A stretch of 64,000 nucleotides of DNA from Blattamonas nauphoetae (taxonomy: Eukaryota > Preaxostyla > Oxymonadida). Below are positions 22,432 to 33,551 of this stretch, one piece after another. The DNA lies in contig JARBJD010000043.1 of the NCBI GenBank assembly GCA_033064195.1, forward strand, positions 1-64,000, read 5' to 3'. The first letter of the stretch is position 1; each line of letters starts with the position of its first letter. The notes under the pieces are model-generated. The model was not told where the DNA came from. It saw nothing but the letters and a program-made list of their open reading frames with translations, and searched no databases. A program made the translations under genes and the position numbers.

Positions 22432-23095
22432 ATGTTACAAATTGAGATGATGGAAGAACGACCTTCTGAAAGATCATTTCACGATGATTATATTGGTCGA
22501 TTGCAGCAGTGATGCCAAGGTTCCTGAGAGGCCATGGACCTGCGATGCAGACGAAGCTGTCGATGATTTTGACGAGATTGTCCATCATCGGTTCATTTCC
22601 TGCGATTGGCAGTGTGTGAGGTTGAACACTCGCAAAGACGTTGGGGATGAGATCTGTTTTCACGAGGCGACTGAGAAGTGTTGATGATTCCGTGGCTGTT
22701 TTGTAGACGAATGACAACGCTGCTGCAACCACAGTCGAGTGGGGAGACGACAGCAGAGTAGCAATGCTTTCAACAAAGCCGGAGGGCAATTCAGCTGAAG
22801 AGGGAACGAGGTCGGTGACGAGTCTCGCTGCACGATCGAATTCGCCCCACTCCGGTTCGAGGCTCTTCAGGAATCGGGCAGCTCTGTCTTGAAAGGCATC
22901 ATCAAAAGGGTATTCAGCTTTCACGAGAGCAACAAGCGAACAGTAAATCTTCGATTCGTCTTCAAACGACAACTCAGAGTTCATCCCGAATTGGAGGAAT
23001 GGTTCATGTTCCGGATTGACTGTTGTAATTAAGCCAGGCGAATTGGTCAAACAGTCTGTATTGTGTGAGTTCAAAGCAATGATTTCCGCTTCCAT
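22432..23095 (-). pseudogene. Tandem-family paralogue fragment B (3' part lost)
   Basis: The N-terminus is complete (MEAEIIALNSHNTDCL) and the usual blocks follow: AEYPFDDAFQDRAARFLKSL, LVTDLVPSSAELPSGFVESI, SSPHSTVVAAALSFVYK, VQPHTLPIAGNEP and HREMIFQKVVLPSSQFVT. Homology stops after QFVT, exactly where the MITE begins, so the last ~130 residues are missing. The upstream GGGATGATC box is present on the minus strand. Confidence 0.88.
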
Positions 23096-23109
23096 TGATG
23101 AGAGAAAAG

Positions 23110-23118
23110 GATCATCCC
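23110..23118 (-). promoter_or_regulatory. GGGATGATC box upstream of paralogue B
   Basis: On the minus strand GGGATGATC begins 23 nt before the ATG, as in other family members. Confidence 0.6.
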
Positions 23119-23320
23119 ATTGGTTGACAATCGACTTTTAAACAGCCATTTTCATGGTACCGTGTTTATGGCGGAATGATTGATTTGGGCGTCATCATTG
23201 ATGAGAAATTGGAGGTGGATACGAGTGTATGTGATTTGAATTCTTATCAAATGAAGAACAAGAAGAAAAGCACAAAGGGCAATGTCCGGCAACAATTTAA
23301 TCCGATCAGAATGCGAACTA

Positions 23321-23775
23321 TTACGTATTCCCACCCAAATCGTCAATGGTGATGATTCTCCGGTTTGCAATCCCGTAAGTGTTGTCAACCCTTTCTGATA
23401 ATCGGATATGCAGCTCGAGCTCGTCTGCAAGACCTTCTTCCAGCAGTTTGGTCTTAATCTGCTGTTTGTGCTTGAGCACAGCTGGATCTTTATCCCACCT
23501 AACATTCACACCTTTGACTATCCTCCAAAGAAGTATGGAGGTCAACACAAAGGGGGTCACCTGTTCCAGGATGAGCGAGAATTCGAATGTGTAGGTCAAC
23601 AGATTGATGAAATCCTGAACATTGTTCTCATCTTTGAATTCACGTCTGTTCGTGAAAACTAACTCGAGGAACGGTTCAATTGATATGAAGAACTGGTCAA
23701 TGAATGTCTGGTGGACTGAATCCAATGAAATATTGTCTTCTTCGCATTGTTCGCGAAGAACAAGATAATCTAGCC
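23321..23775 (-). pseudogene. C-terminal fragment of an unknown helical protein
   Basis: The minus strand reads EWLDYLVLREQCEEDN, then DSVHQTFIDQFFISIEPFLE, REFKDENNVQDFINLLTYTF and KTKLLEEGLADELELHIRLS, ending ITIDDLGGNT and a stop. Helix-rich throughout. It is truncated upstream near 23,775, where TGGACTGTCC-rich repeat DNA starts. This resembles the tail of a larger host protein; family not recognised. Confidence 0.5.
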
Positions 23776-23799
23776 ACTCTCACTCTTCTTTTTCCGTGA

Positions 23800-24175
23800 C
23801 CCGTTGGTCTGTTAAGTGGATTGGACACTGTCCAGTGTTGGACTGGACAGTTGACCTCGATTGGACACTCTTTTTTGATCTCGTTCATTTCACCCTCAAT
23901 TCATTTCTCTGTTCAATTTGACATTGATTTGACAATAATATGTCTAAAATCGGCGAAATGGCGAAAATCAGAGTACATTCTGTGACTTGAGAAGATTGGC
24001 TTGATCCACCCATGATTGGACACGATTGGACACTATTGGACAATTTGATGGCAGGTATTTTCTGAGGTCTCCTCAATTAGTGCATCCCGTTTTTTGAGGT
24101 TTTGATGAGTCGGCCAAATTGGACTGTCCAATGGACTGTCCAGTCCTGGACTGTCCAATTGACACCTACTAAGGG
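23800..24175. repeat. Repeat element rich in TGGACTGTCC palindromes
   Basis: Short palindromic phrases such as TGGACTGTCC, TTGGACACTGTCCAG and ATTGGACA cluster at 23,815-23,870, 24,010-24,045 and 24,115-24,165, with mirrored arrangement at the two ends. A further cluster lies at 25,725-25,765. This looks like a MITE-like element with palindromic termini. No gene. Confidence 0.6.
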
Positions 24176-24240
24176 AAGGAGTTACTTCCTCATCTCAATT
24201 ACGGTTTGATATTCACAATTATCTCTCACTTTTTTGATTA

Positions 24241-24540
24241 CTAGACAACTTCGCCTCGGGTTTGAAATACTCTGGGGTCATAAAGCATGATCCAGAGTCA
24301 ACAGATCTTGAGCTCATTCCTTCTTTGCCAGACGCAACATCTCTCACCCCACGATTGATATTTCCATCGAATCCCTTTGCATGAACTCAAATGTATGAAT
24401 TTCTCTTTCTCAATACTTTTTCTATTCCTTTCTGTTCCAGACTCCGTTACGCTTGCTTTCCTCCAAGTTCTGCCTCGATGAGACGTTCCATCCTCGCTGG
24501 TGATTTCCCATCAAATGAGCGGCTACTCATTGTAATCTAA
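24241..24540 (+). pseudogene. Possible gene fragment, two exon-like pieces
   Basis: One frame from 24,241 reads LDNFASGLKYSGVIKHDPES then LELIPSLPDATSLTPRLIF, which is protein-like. A GTATGA...TTCCAG segment of about 48 nt follows near 24,392-24,440, and after it another frame reads SSASMRRSILAGDFPSNE before a stop. No start codon or family could be assigned. Confidence 0.3.
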
Positions 24541-24997
24541 TATCAAGTTGATTTTGGAGTATGATCGCTTCTGCAGATTTGTCTGGAGTTGGGATGATCT
24601 GTCAGATCCTTCTTCTCTCGCCTGTCAACTCTATGAAGGTATATTTGCTTATTCTACACATTGTTTGACTTATTTTCTTCTCACAACAACTGAGATTCAT
24701 TGCATGTTGAATCGTCACAATGTGGGGGAATGAGTTCTTTTTCATTGGAATATGAATCTCTACTGCTCGTATGCACAGATTCATCCTCTACAGTATGTTC
24801 TCTTTCATGTTTTTCCTCATCTTCCAGATATATTTGTCCAAACGCATTGGTGAGCGCTGACCTGCTCGATCACCATTGATTGTGTTCTGGACACGCCTCT
24901 GCTCCTGTTTGGAATCATCCGCATATTTCCAAAGAATTGCAGTCAAATGCAAGAATTTGTATTCTGGATACCTTGACGGATATTCACAGCAATTGTG

Positions 24998-25455
24998 ATG
25001 ATTCTTGGTATCATGTTTAGGTCCACTCTCAACCACACAACAACACTCATCACCGCATGTCTCAACACTGTGCGTAATGTAGCCACTCCGTCAGAGAACT
25101 ACTACACAGATGTCGTGAAGAGGATCACCACGGCTGTCTGTGACGAATCGTCGACTTTCACAGATAAACAGGATTACTCCAGGACAACTCTTCTAACTTC
25201 GGGAAACACAGAGTCGATGATGATTCCGTTCACCTCTGTGGTTGATAGTCGGGTCAGTATGTCTTGTTCATCGCGATTGTTGTTGACACCTCCGGATGTC
25301 CACATTTCTCTTGTTTGTCGTTCCACATGCCTCATTCTTTTTCTTCTCTCTCATTCCAGTTCTTTCCCCGTGCTGGTTGCTGCATCACTCCTCATTGTAC
25401 ATGTTACGATTGTGACTGTCCAACACGTCGTTCACCGGAAAATACAGATGAATAA
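24998..25455 (+). CDS. Hypothetical protein with one intron and Cys-rich tail
   Basis: The first exon reads MILGIMFRSTLNHTTTLITA to FTSVVDSR. A GTCAGT...TTCCAG segment (25,253-25,359, 107 nt, phase 0) can be removed as an intron. The second exon reads FFPRAGCCITPHCTCYDCDC and then PTRRSPENTDE before TAA. The clustered cysteines suggest a metal-binding or disulphide-rich tail. The start is uncertain, and without the intron the frame also stays open, so the model is tentative. No family was recognised. Confidence 0.35.
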
Positions 25456-26140
25456 ACTGCAGCGGTGTTTTTATCTTCATGGGAGGAAAGTACAGAATCA
25501 GCTCCACCGACAGGATATCAGCTAGAAAACGAGATCTCACATCAACAGTACAGATCCTCGCAAACTCGTAAACTGAAATATCTTTTTATTTCAATTGGTT
25601 TTATTTGGGGTGCATTTCATGTACACAACGACAAATCGTTCAGTTAACAATCCCCGCGGAGAAAATATGTTCGGAGCCAATTAACCAAAATCATGGGTCA
25701 GATCTCTGATCGCCCAAATAGGAGACTGGACATTGGACTGGACAATCCCACCTCGACTGGACACAGCTTAACAGGCCAAGTGACCCGTCCTCACAAACCC
25801 TTCATTCATCGACGATAATCAGGAAACTGGGTGGTTCATCAAATCGAGTAATTGCCAGATTTGACCACATTGAGACCTTCTTTCTTCTAAATACTGATGT
25901 TCTGCTGTTGATTTGCCTTGGAGGTCTGGAAATTATGCCGGAAATATCGATTCTGTGTGATCGATCCATGATCCGCCCACATCTGAATGAACAAGGTCTC
26001 GTCTTTCATCGATTGGAGTGCGTTCTCCATCCAAAGTCTCATTCACTGTGGGTGTCTTCTCCCTTGAACTCATCGAATCGTTCCAAATGCTCTCTTCTGC
26101 AAGCAATCGGAGCCTCTTTGCGATATTGCCAATAAATGAC
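25456..26140. other. Intergenic, second TGGACTGGAC cluster, no clear gene
   Basis: Positions 25,725-25,765 repeat the GACTGGACAAT-type motifs of the element at 23,800. The rest is unassigned sequence with scattered short open frames and no domain. Confidence 0.4.
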
Positions 26141-27390
26141 CGTGTTCCACATTCTCCAACACTGCCTTCCAACCCTTCACCAACTGACAACCACTTCGCA
26201 TCTCATGTGTCTCATTGAACTCTCTCGAAGCCAACAAGCATTGACCAGCGTCCAGGCTTCTTCCAATCAGTCAGATACTTTCATGACAGAATTCGCCAGC
26301 TGAGAAGTGAGGAAAGCCGAGAAAACGACCGATTCAAGAAAGCAACAAGAAGTGTGTATCATCTCGAGCCCTATCATCTCGAAAACCACTTGAATATCTC
26401 GCGTATCAGCTCACACTGTTCCATCCTCCGAACCAAACTGGCAAAGCTGCTAATGGAGGGAGAGGACACCTCAACAGCATTAGGCATCTCTCTCGAACGC
26501 CTGCACGTCCAGGTGAACCTTAATTTTGCACACACCGACCATCTCCACAACTCAACCCAGACTGAACTCCACAAAGTGAGACCTGTCCGTTCGCATTCGC
26601 TTTTGCTCCGAAAACAGCCACGCCGATGTTCGTGCACACCTGTCGAGCAAATTGACCCGCTTTCTCGTTTCCCTATCCGCGATTCGTCTGTCACACCAAT
26701 CTCGCCATTCCCTCCTTCCTCCCACCCTCTCTTCTGTTCGTCCCGTCATCTGCCGATGTTGGGATGCATCTCGTGCCAACCCTCAAAAAAGAGGGATTGC
26801 ATATTCTTCATTTCTGTCGAGTTTGGCAATGTCGATTTCCGATTCGATCTCCTCTGCCGCTTTCTCTCTCCCGACGACATCATCTTCTGAACTCGTCCAG
26901 AGTGTTCAGATGGATGAACACCTTCGAAACCACAACATAATTATGACACCCATCCACACAAACCATCCGAACAGTCTCAGCCGTCGTTCAGAGCCTGTGC
27001 AGATCCCTCACACCCACCGCGTGTTGTCTGATGCTCAAAATGATCCTTGTTCCGATGTCGCATTTTCTGATTCGAGTATTGACGAATTGAAGTCGGATTG
27101 TTCGCCGACTCTTCTTCCGCTTCTTCGCCTCCAACTCCGCCGCCACGTGAAACTCGACACTCGCCTGATGTCGTTCAGTTCCATCCGAAATGTGAGATTG
27201 GCCTCGTTGTTCACAGAACTGGACGATTTGTTCGCAATTGTCGTGCTCATCGCAGAATCAGGGCTCAACACGTTCAGATCGGAATCCAACATGCGGTCAC
27301 CAACTCCTACAGCTCCCCCCTCGGTGCAGCCGTCTCCTCAACACCAACCGATCACTCGAAAGTTGGAAGTCAGAAGGCTCAGAAGTGGTC
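26140..27390 (+). pseudogene. Duplicated host gene remnant (parent-like copy)
   Basis: Protein-like stretches occur in different frames: LHQLTTTSHLMCLIELSR (near 26,175), ISRISSHCSILRTKLAKLLM and ERLHVQVNLNFAHTDHLHNS (26,400-26,570), then SSFLSSLAMSISDSISSA and VRLASLFTELDDLFAIVVLI (26,810-27,245). Part of it (26,733-27,317) is repeated at 31,393, and another part (about 26,150-26,840) at 53,358. It is followed directly by the C-terminal remnant of a family paralogue. No intact frame spans the region, so I treat it as a decayed gene of unknown function. Confidence 0.5.
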
Positions 27391-27480
27391 CAATCTGGAA
27401 AACGGATGATTCAAGCTCTGTTTTCGGATAGCTTCGAAGACGCAATCGAACAGATTTTAAGACTCCACAGTGGCGTTTAG
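27391..27480 (+). pseudogene. Tandem-family paralogue C, last ~30 residues only
   Basis: The plus strand reads VVQSGKRMIQALFSDSFEDA then IEQILRLHSG before a TAG. This matches the C-terminal block (KRMIQALxSExFEDxxEQ) of the family. The preceding ~320 residues are replaced by the duplicated remnant upstream. The family's conserved 3' module follows. Confidence 0.8.
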
Positions 27481-28073
27481 AATGACCCCAGAATTGTGGA
27501 CGAGTGTCAGTCCGTCACACGGAACCTGAAATCGAATGCGAAGCAGCGATGGTAGCATCTCAAAAGACACATCGAAGCCGCCTCTCTCAAATGATCCCAA
27601 CTCATTTGTGCGAACTCTCCTCAGGTGTTGGGAATCCTGTGATTGCTGGTGCCGACGAACAGATTCTGGGATCGCCTCCAATCGTCCAGAAATGGTCTGC
27701 TCTTTTGGGTTCGTCGTTCTCAACGCGGCTGTCTTTGATTGTCACATCGTCAACCGTCCTCTCTCCAAACAATTCCTTGCGTCCCTGAACGGCGTATTGT
27801 GACCAGATTATCTTTCCCAATCTCGACTTTTGGACCATCTCAAAAACACTTCTCGTTTATCTCGTCGAAATTGGATGAGCCCCACATTTCATCCCGTTCA
27901 CGACCATCCACGATTTGTTTGAGCTTTGTTTGACGTGTATGCTCACACCTTTGATCGTATTTGTTTTTTTATCGTAACCTGTTTTCTTTCACATTTTTCT
28001 TGTCCAAATGATATATCTGATCAAACCGAAATAAATTCTTTGAATCTAAAAAAAAATAACTCTCCTCTTCTGA
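27481..28073 (+). other. Conserved 3' module after paralogue C, then gene upstream region
   Basis: Positions 27,536-27,860 match the module found after every tandem-family gene: CGAACAGATTCTGGGATCGC, TTTTGGGTTCGTCGTTCTCA and CAGATTATCTTTCCCAATCT recur in order. Here one frame is open for about 88 codons (RTLLRCWESCDCWCRRTDSG, VVLNAAVFDCHIVNRPLSKQ). The remainder up to 28,073 is AT-rich and probably holds the promoter of the next gene. Confidence 0.6.
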
Positions 28074-31000
28074 ATGAGTGACCCAACTTCGATATCACCT
28101 TCATCCATTAGCTCTCTCTCTCCTATTTGGGGCGAAAATGAGCTTGCCAATATTGCTCTTTTTCAGGAAATTCGGACAGTATCTCTCGAATCGCATATCC
28201 AACGGCTTAGCAGAGGAGATGAATGTGTTTCTTGGACAGTGTGTTGTTTTTCTTATTTTTGACTTCTTGAAGACATTAATGGAATGGTTTGTTGAAGCGG
28301 TGATCGGAGCAGAACTTTTCAGAAGTGAACACGCATCTACTCCGCCTCTGTCAATGAATGACGTCCGGATCGACTCATCCTCCACAGTTTTGATCGGTTT
28401 CCAAATTTTCCAAATTCTTTCATATGATCAGCTCCTCATTCAGTACAACAGGAATCACCAATCGCAGGATCCCTTTCATCCGACATCTCCACGCTCTGCC
28501 GGTTCTTTCTGCGTATCCATCGAACTCTCGAACATGAAAACCGATTGATCATCCCAGTTGATCCGAAACAGGAGTATCTTGTCTTCGCTCGCATCATGCT
28601 TGCCCTAATCGATTATTTTGTTGCATCTGGCGATCTCATTCTCCAACTCTCGTCTCGAACAGATCAATTACAAATACTTGTGGATTCTTATTTTAAATTA
28701 GGTGAGATCGAACTTCTGCTCTCCAATCCATTTCTCCCTCGCCATCTCGCCTATTCTTTCACAATCATTCTTCGTCTCCCCAGATGTCGCCAATTTTTCA
28801 TCCCCACAAATCATTCATTTCTGTGCGGCAATGCTGATTTTACCTCGGACGAGCTTCTGGAAGCTGTGAAACAGATCAATGAACACATCTCGATGGAGAT
28901 TGTCCAGCGAGAGTATTGCGACTGGAAAGAATGGGTGACGATGATGGAGATGGTTGAAGAGGGTGTGGTCTCATTGGTATGTCTTCTTTTTGGTTCACAA
29001 TACGTTTCAGAGTGATCTTTCCTTCCTCCAATCTCGCTGTCTTCGAGCTTCGCTCCTCTCACTTCAAACGAAACATCAACACATCGTCAACCCAACTCAA
29101 ATCAGAGAGGACAATCAAACAGACTCCACTCCCTTTCGGCCGACACGTAACGCTTCTGAACTCTCTTCAAGAGCCGTCGATGTGACATCAGTTTTGAATG
29201 ATGTCGGCTCCTCGCTGTTGTCACCTTCCATCTCCACCCAAACATCACTCCCCTCACAACATTCATCTTCTGATTCTCAAATCCTCACTTCCGACCAGCT
29301 GCTGTTCCATTCAGACTCCGTCGTTCATCATTCCCGACACCTCCTCTCTGCGATTCAGCTTCACCTCACTCGACATCACCCAACTTCTTTCACGTGGGAC
29401 ATTCGTCAGTCAATCCGTTTTGAATCAGCTCTGGTTGGAAGTCGCCGTCTGAAGCCTCAATTAATCGATCAAAACGAGAGATTTGACACTTCGCTGTTTG
29501 CCGAGACAGACGACCATAAACTTGTGGCGTCACTCATTCGGTGTCGGGATGTTGTGAAAGCGACGAAATCCACAAAATGCATCGTGAACGTCCACAATTT
29601 CCGTTCCTTTGTCTTTGCTGGTCTAACATCGTCCAATTCAGCCATCCAGCTTGAATGTTTCAATCTCTTCCGTCAAATAGGAGACCTCCTTCCGACAGTC
29701 GACGATCCGCGAAGCAGCAGATTTGTTTCTCTCCGGACAGCGTTTTATGATGGAACAAATGTTGAGAAAGATGCACTCTTCCAGTTGTGGGAGCGATGGC
29801 TCTCGTTCCGACACGATGAGGGACAAAAAAAGATCATGAATGAGACAGATTTCGATTTCAACGCGTTCTTGACCACAGATCTGAGCAACAAAACGCATTT
29901 CCTCGATGCCTGTTGCTTCGTTTGGATGATTTATTACGAACCAGGAGTTTCAATGTCTTTTCAATGGAAATTGGACTTCCTTCTGCAGTTTGAGAAAAGA
30001 CACAAAATGATGTTACGTGTCTCCAGACTTTCAAGAATCGATCTGAATTATTTGACAGTTCATCTCGGTTCGGTCTTGTCTGTCTTTCGTGGCTGTGATT
30101 TCCCTTCTGCACTGACAGAACTCATCGCCGCTGATTCAGACCCAATAAAACTACAGTTGTCGAGAACTGTGAATCCAGCAGTCTTTCTCTGCCACACCTC
30201 CATCGCCCCCAATCACAGACACTCCTTCTTCCAGATGGATTTGGTGTTCGAGCGATTCCTCCGCGACGACCCAGACGCGTTCTTCACGAAATATGCTGAT
30301 CCAATTCTCTGCACTTCACGAAAATTCCTCTTCACCCCATATGTTGGTCTGCACTCCCTCCTTCTTCGGAGTCCCGTCCTCAACCTCGATAAACCTGGGC
30401 CTCTCCCACTCCTCACCATGCTCTACGTCGAGACAGATCCAGGGGCCTCAAGACTGGACATCATCGATCTGTTTGCCGTGTTTCCTCCTCCTCGTCTCGT
30501 CGACATCGTGTTCTCCTCTCCCAAAGTCGTCCAACCAACATCCGACATCTGGCTTTGTTTTCTCATCTTCGCCCGCGATTTTGCTACATTTGCTGCTCCC
30601 TTCGGTGCCTGTTCGTCGCTTGCCAAACTCTTCAAAATGCTTGCTCCATTCGATTTGAATCCGAAACAAGACGTCCTGGATGTGCTGTGGGTAGTTGGAG
30701 AGATTGTTGTGTCGCTTCACTGGCTCAACTTTCCTGCTCACTTCGATCCCCCTCATCTGCCATCTTCGTTCTCTGAATTGTGCTCAGCGAGGCATCCTCC
30801 AAACTCTCTCCTCTCACTCTGGCATCCCTTCTCTCGTCATGCCCCTCGCACCACTCACATCTGATGACCAGCTCGAACGTATTTTCTCTGACAATACAAC
30901 AAACCACCAACAAATGGGGCGATGTTCGTTGCTTCTGCGATATGTGGCTACAGAAGGTTCGTCCTCTCTTTTCTAGTCATTCGTCAGATGTCATGGATTT

Positions 31001-31356
31001 GGACCGTATCGTCTTTATTGACATTCTCATCTCGTATCTCCTGTTTGTCTTTTGTCTTATCTCTTCAACTCTTCAGATCTCACGTTCCTGCAGTCGTGTC
31101 TGCTTCCTTCGAGTTCTTTCTTCGATTCGTCAGTGTCTCGTCTGATTCTGTTCGGATGGACTTGGTAAAACGTGGACTGTTGGATTATGTCGTGATCGCT
31201 GTGTCGAAGTCGTCGTTCTTGGATGACTACGAGAAGGGGGTTGCTGTGATTGGGATTCTTCTCACGACGATCAGACGGAAATACCTAAAACGGAGAATGA
31301 AACAAGATGACATCTCTCCTCTATTCGAACACTCCTCGCAACACGACGCCTACTGA
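28074..31356 (+). CDS. Large hypothetical helix-rich protein with 34-35 nt introns
   Basis: Start MSDPTSISPSSISS at 28,074. Exons are 28,074-28,238, 28,273-28,396, 28,432-28,976 and 29,011 onward, separated by GT-AG introns of 34, 35 and 34 nt (phases 0, 1, 0). A further 34-nt intron lies at 31,043-31,076 (phase 2). Each splice restores one continuous protein (for example SVQQESPIAGSLSSDISTLC across the third exon). The long fourth exon (MEWFVEAV-type helices, then LLRSPVLNLDKPGPLPLLTM) looks like an alpha-helical solenoid but has no domain I can name. One frame change near 30,770 is unresolved: a 20-nt GT-AG segment there would restore frame, or it is an indel. Product length would be about 1,050 residues, stop TGA. 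Confidence 0.72.
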
Positions 31357-31392
31357 TGATCTCTCTCCACGCGAATGTCTGATTTTAGTCTC

Positions 31393-31980
31393 GTTCGTCC
31401 CGTCATCTGCCGATGTTGGGATGCATCTCGTGCCAACCCTCAAAAAAGAGGGATTGCATATTCTTCATTTCTGTCGAGTTTGGCAATGTCGATTTCCGAT
31501 TCGATCTCCTCTGCCGCTTTCTCTCTCCCGACAATGTCATCTTCTGAACTCGTCCAGAGTGTTCAGATGGATGAACACCTTCGAAACCACAACATAATTA
31601 TGACACCCATCCACACAAACCATCCGAACAGTCTCAGCCGTCGTTCAGAGCCTGTGCAGATCCCTCACACCCACCGCGTGTTGTCTGATGCTCAAAATGA
31701 TCCTTGTTCCGATGTCGCATTTTCTGATTCGAATACAGACGGACTTAAATCGGATTATTCGCCGACTCTTCTTCCGCTTCTTCGCCTCCAACTCCGCCGC
31801 CACGTGAAACTCGACGCTCGCCTAGTGTCGTTCAGTTCCATCCGAAATGTGAGATTGGCCTCGTTGTTCACAGAACTGGACGATTTGTTCGCAATTGTCG
31901 TGCTCATCGCAGAATCAGGGCTCAACACGTTCAGATCGGAATCCAACAGACGGTCCCCAACTCCAACAGCTCCCCCCTAG
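31393..31980 (+). repeat. Segmental duplication of 26,733-27,317
   Basis: By eye the two segments differ at only a few positions over nearly 600 bp; both carry PVICRCWDASRANPQKRG and RRSEPVQIPHTHRVLSDAQN in one frame. This copy ends in a TAG after PTPTAPP. It begins 37 bp after the stop of the large upstream gene. Confidence 0.85.
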
Positions 31981-33336
31981 TTGCGGCCGTCTCCACACTT
32001 CAAAAACCCAAACGATTCCTATATACTGACTTATTCAGATCACAACCACGCTTTTATTGAACTTGAAGTGAAAGACCTCCAAACCACATTCGACCAAGAT
32101 CAATCATCCCAAAACCCTCTTTCAGAAACAACCTCTCGTCCTCCTTCCCTTACCCACCTTCCTCCCACCTCGCCCACACTCGCTGTCTCCTTTCGTCCTT
32201 ACACTCCCTCCCCCTCTCCACCTTTGGAATCCTCGCAAGCTCTCCCCACTGCACTCGATCATCGACTGCCCTCTCGCGTCGGAGAATCAGCGTCGCCAAT
32301 GAGCTCGTTCTCCTCTCCCCACATTCCTTCCTCCTCGTCCGCTCTCGTCGCGTCGATCTGTGGTCTGTCCTTCCCGACGAGTGTTGGGTGTGGATGGAGT
32401 GTGGACGAGAACATGACGTCGGTGGGAGATTGGAGAGAGGAGTGCTCGCAAACAGCCCTTCTCGCTTTGCACAGTTTCTTCGACGAGCCAATCGCGAGGC
32501 ACACAAACCGACGCTCCCCAACCACCCCAACACCCCCTCCCGCCCGATTCGTGTTTGCCGAGAAGGAAGTGCCCGAGATGCTGCAGAAGGGGAAGACCGA
32601 CCTTCTTGAGATGATTGCTGGAGGACTCGGTGTTGTGTCGTTGGTGGTCGAGCTGGTGTGTTCGTACTTGTTCGTGCCTGTGCGGAATGAGGTGTGGAAT
32701 CGGCTGACGAGCTCGGCTGTGTTTGACACGAGCGAACACGACTTGTGGAACGCAGGGAAGAGTTCGCTGTGGGGGTTGTTGTTCAAGGAAGCAGAACGGA
32801 TGGGGAAGAAGGGGAAGAAAGAAGGAAAAAGTGGATTGTGGACGAGGGGGGAGATTGGGAGAGTGGAGGAGCGTGTGTTTGAAGACATTCTGACTCGAGG
32901 TCGAGTTGTGATTGGAGAAGAGAGGGAAGGAGGGAAAGGGGATCGGCGAGGTGTGAGCAGGAAGAAGCAGAAGCAGCAGCTGACACAACACTCCTCTCTT
33001 CGTCGCTCGTCGCACTCCCCAACGCCACACCCGCCTCCTCCCCACACACCCATCTCGCCGCTCTCCCTCCGCCTCTCGCTGACTCCTCCCTTCATCCCTT
33101 TCTTTGCTCTTCCCATCCTCTCTGTTGTCTCGTCTTCGCTGGACGGGATTTTGGAGATGGATTTGAACGAAGATCTGAGTGGGTTCCATTTGGAGAGGAG
33201 AGCGTGGGAGGAAGTGGAGGAGAACGTGGGAGTGTTGGGAGTGTCTGTCGGGGTGGGTGTCGGTTGGGAGATGTGTGGCGTGCACATGCTGGAGGTGTTG
33301 AAGGAGGTGATGGAGACTGTGAAGTTGTTGCGGTGA
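31981..33336 (+). CDS. Hypothetical protein, Pro/Ser-rich N-terminus and helical core
   Basis: A 451-residue frame without stops. The N-terminal ~130 residues are rich in Pro, Ser and Thr. The core reads KGKTDLLEMIAGGLGVVSLV, VELVCSYLFVPVRNEVWNRL and HDLWNAGKSSLWGLLFKEAE. Next comes a basic Lys/Gly-rich segment, and a Gly/Val-rich end that includes LEVLKEVMETVKLLR. The start is uncertain because no good upstream context is visible; an intron ending in TTATTCAG at about 32,039 could link it to the duplicated segment upstream. Long open frames on the opposite strand are explained by GC-skewed, low-complexity sequence. No family was recognised. Confidence 0.55.
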   Translation: MRPSPHFKNPNDSYILTYSDHNHAFIELEVKDLQTTFDQDQSSQNPLSETTSRPPSLTHLPPTSPTLAVSFRPYTPSPSPPLESSQALPTALDHRLPSRVGESASPMSSFSSPHIPSSSSALVASICGLSFPTSVGCGWSVDENMTSVGDWREECSQTALLALHSFFDEPIARHTNRRSPTTPTPPPARFVFAEKEVPEMLQKGKTDLLEMIAGGLGVVSLVVELVCSYLFVPVRNEVWNRLTSSAVFDTSEHDLWNAGKSSLWGLLFKEAERMGKKGKKEGKSGLWTRGEIGRVEERVFEDILTRGRVVIGEEREGGKGDRRGVSRKKQKQQLTQHSSLRRSSHSPTPHPPPPHTPISPLSLRLSLTPPFIPFFALPILSVVSSSLDGILEMDLNEDLSGFHLERRAWEEVEENVGVLGVSVGVGVGWEMCGVHMLEVLKEVMETVKLLR

Positions 33337-33551
33337 GACATGTTCGAAATCATCATGTGACGGGATCTTGGTTGCTTTTCGTTTATCTTCCAACAGCATT
33401 TCCCCAAGTTTCAAGACTGTATCGTCAGGCGAAAGCATTATCGAATGAATATCGCTTCAGTAACATCCTTCTCTTACTTCTCCTTATGATTATTTCCGAA
33501 TTCCATCTCTTGTTTTCGAGAACAAACGAACAATGGGGCAATTCTTGAATC
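33337..33551. other. Short intergenic region before paralogue D
   Basis: AT-rich with no gene. At 33,531-33,546 the phrase CAATGGGGCAATTC resembles a degenerate form of the family's GGGATGATC box but sits closer to the ATG. Confidence 0.35.

Noticed and set aside
32150-33438. Two long open frames on the minus strand opposite the 31,981-33,336 gene
   Set aside because: They mirror the Pro/Ser/Gly-rich low-complexity composition of the plus-strand frame; their residues are repetitive Ser/Pro/His runs and show no conserved block.
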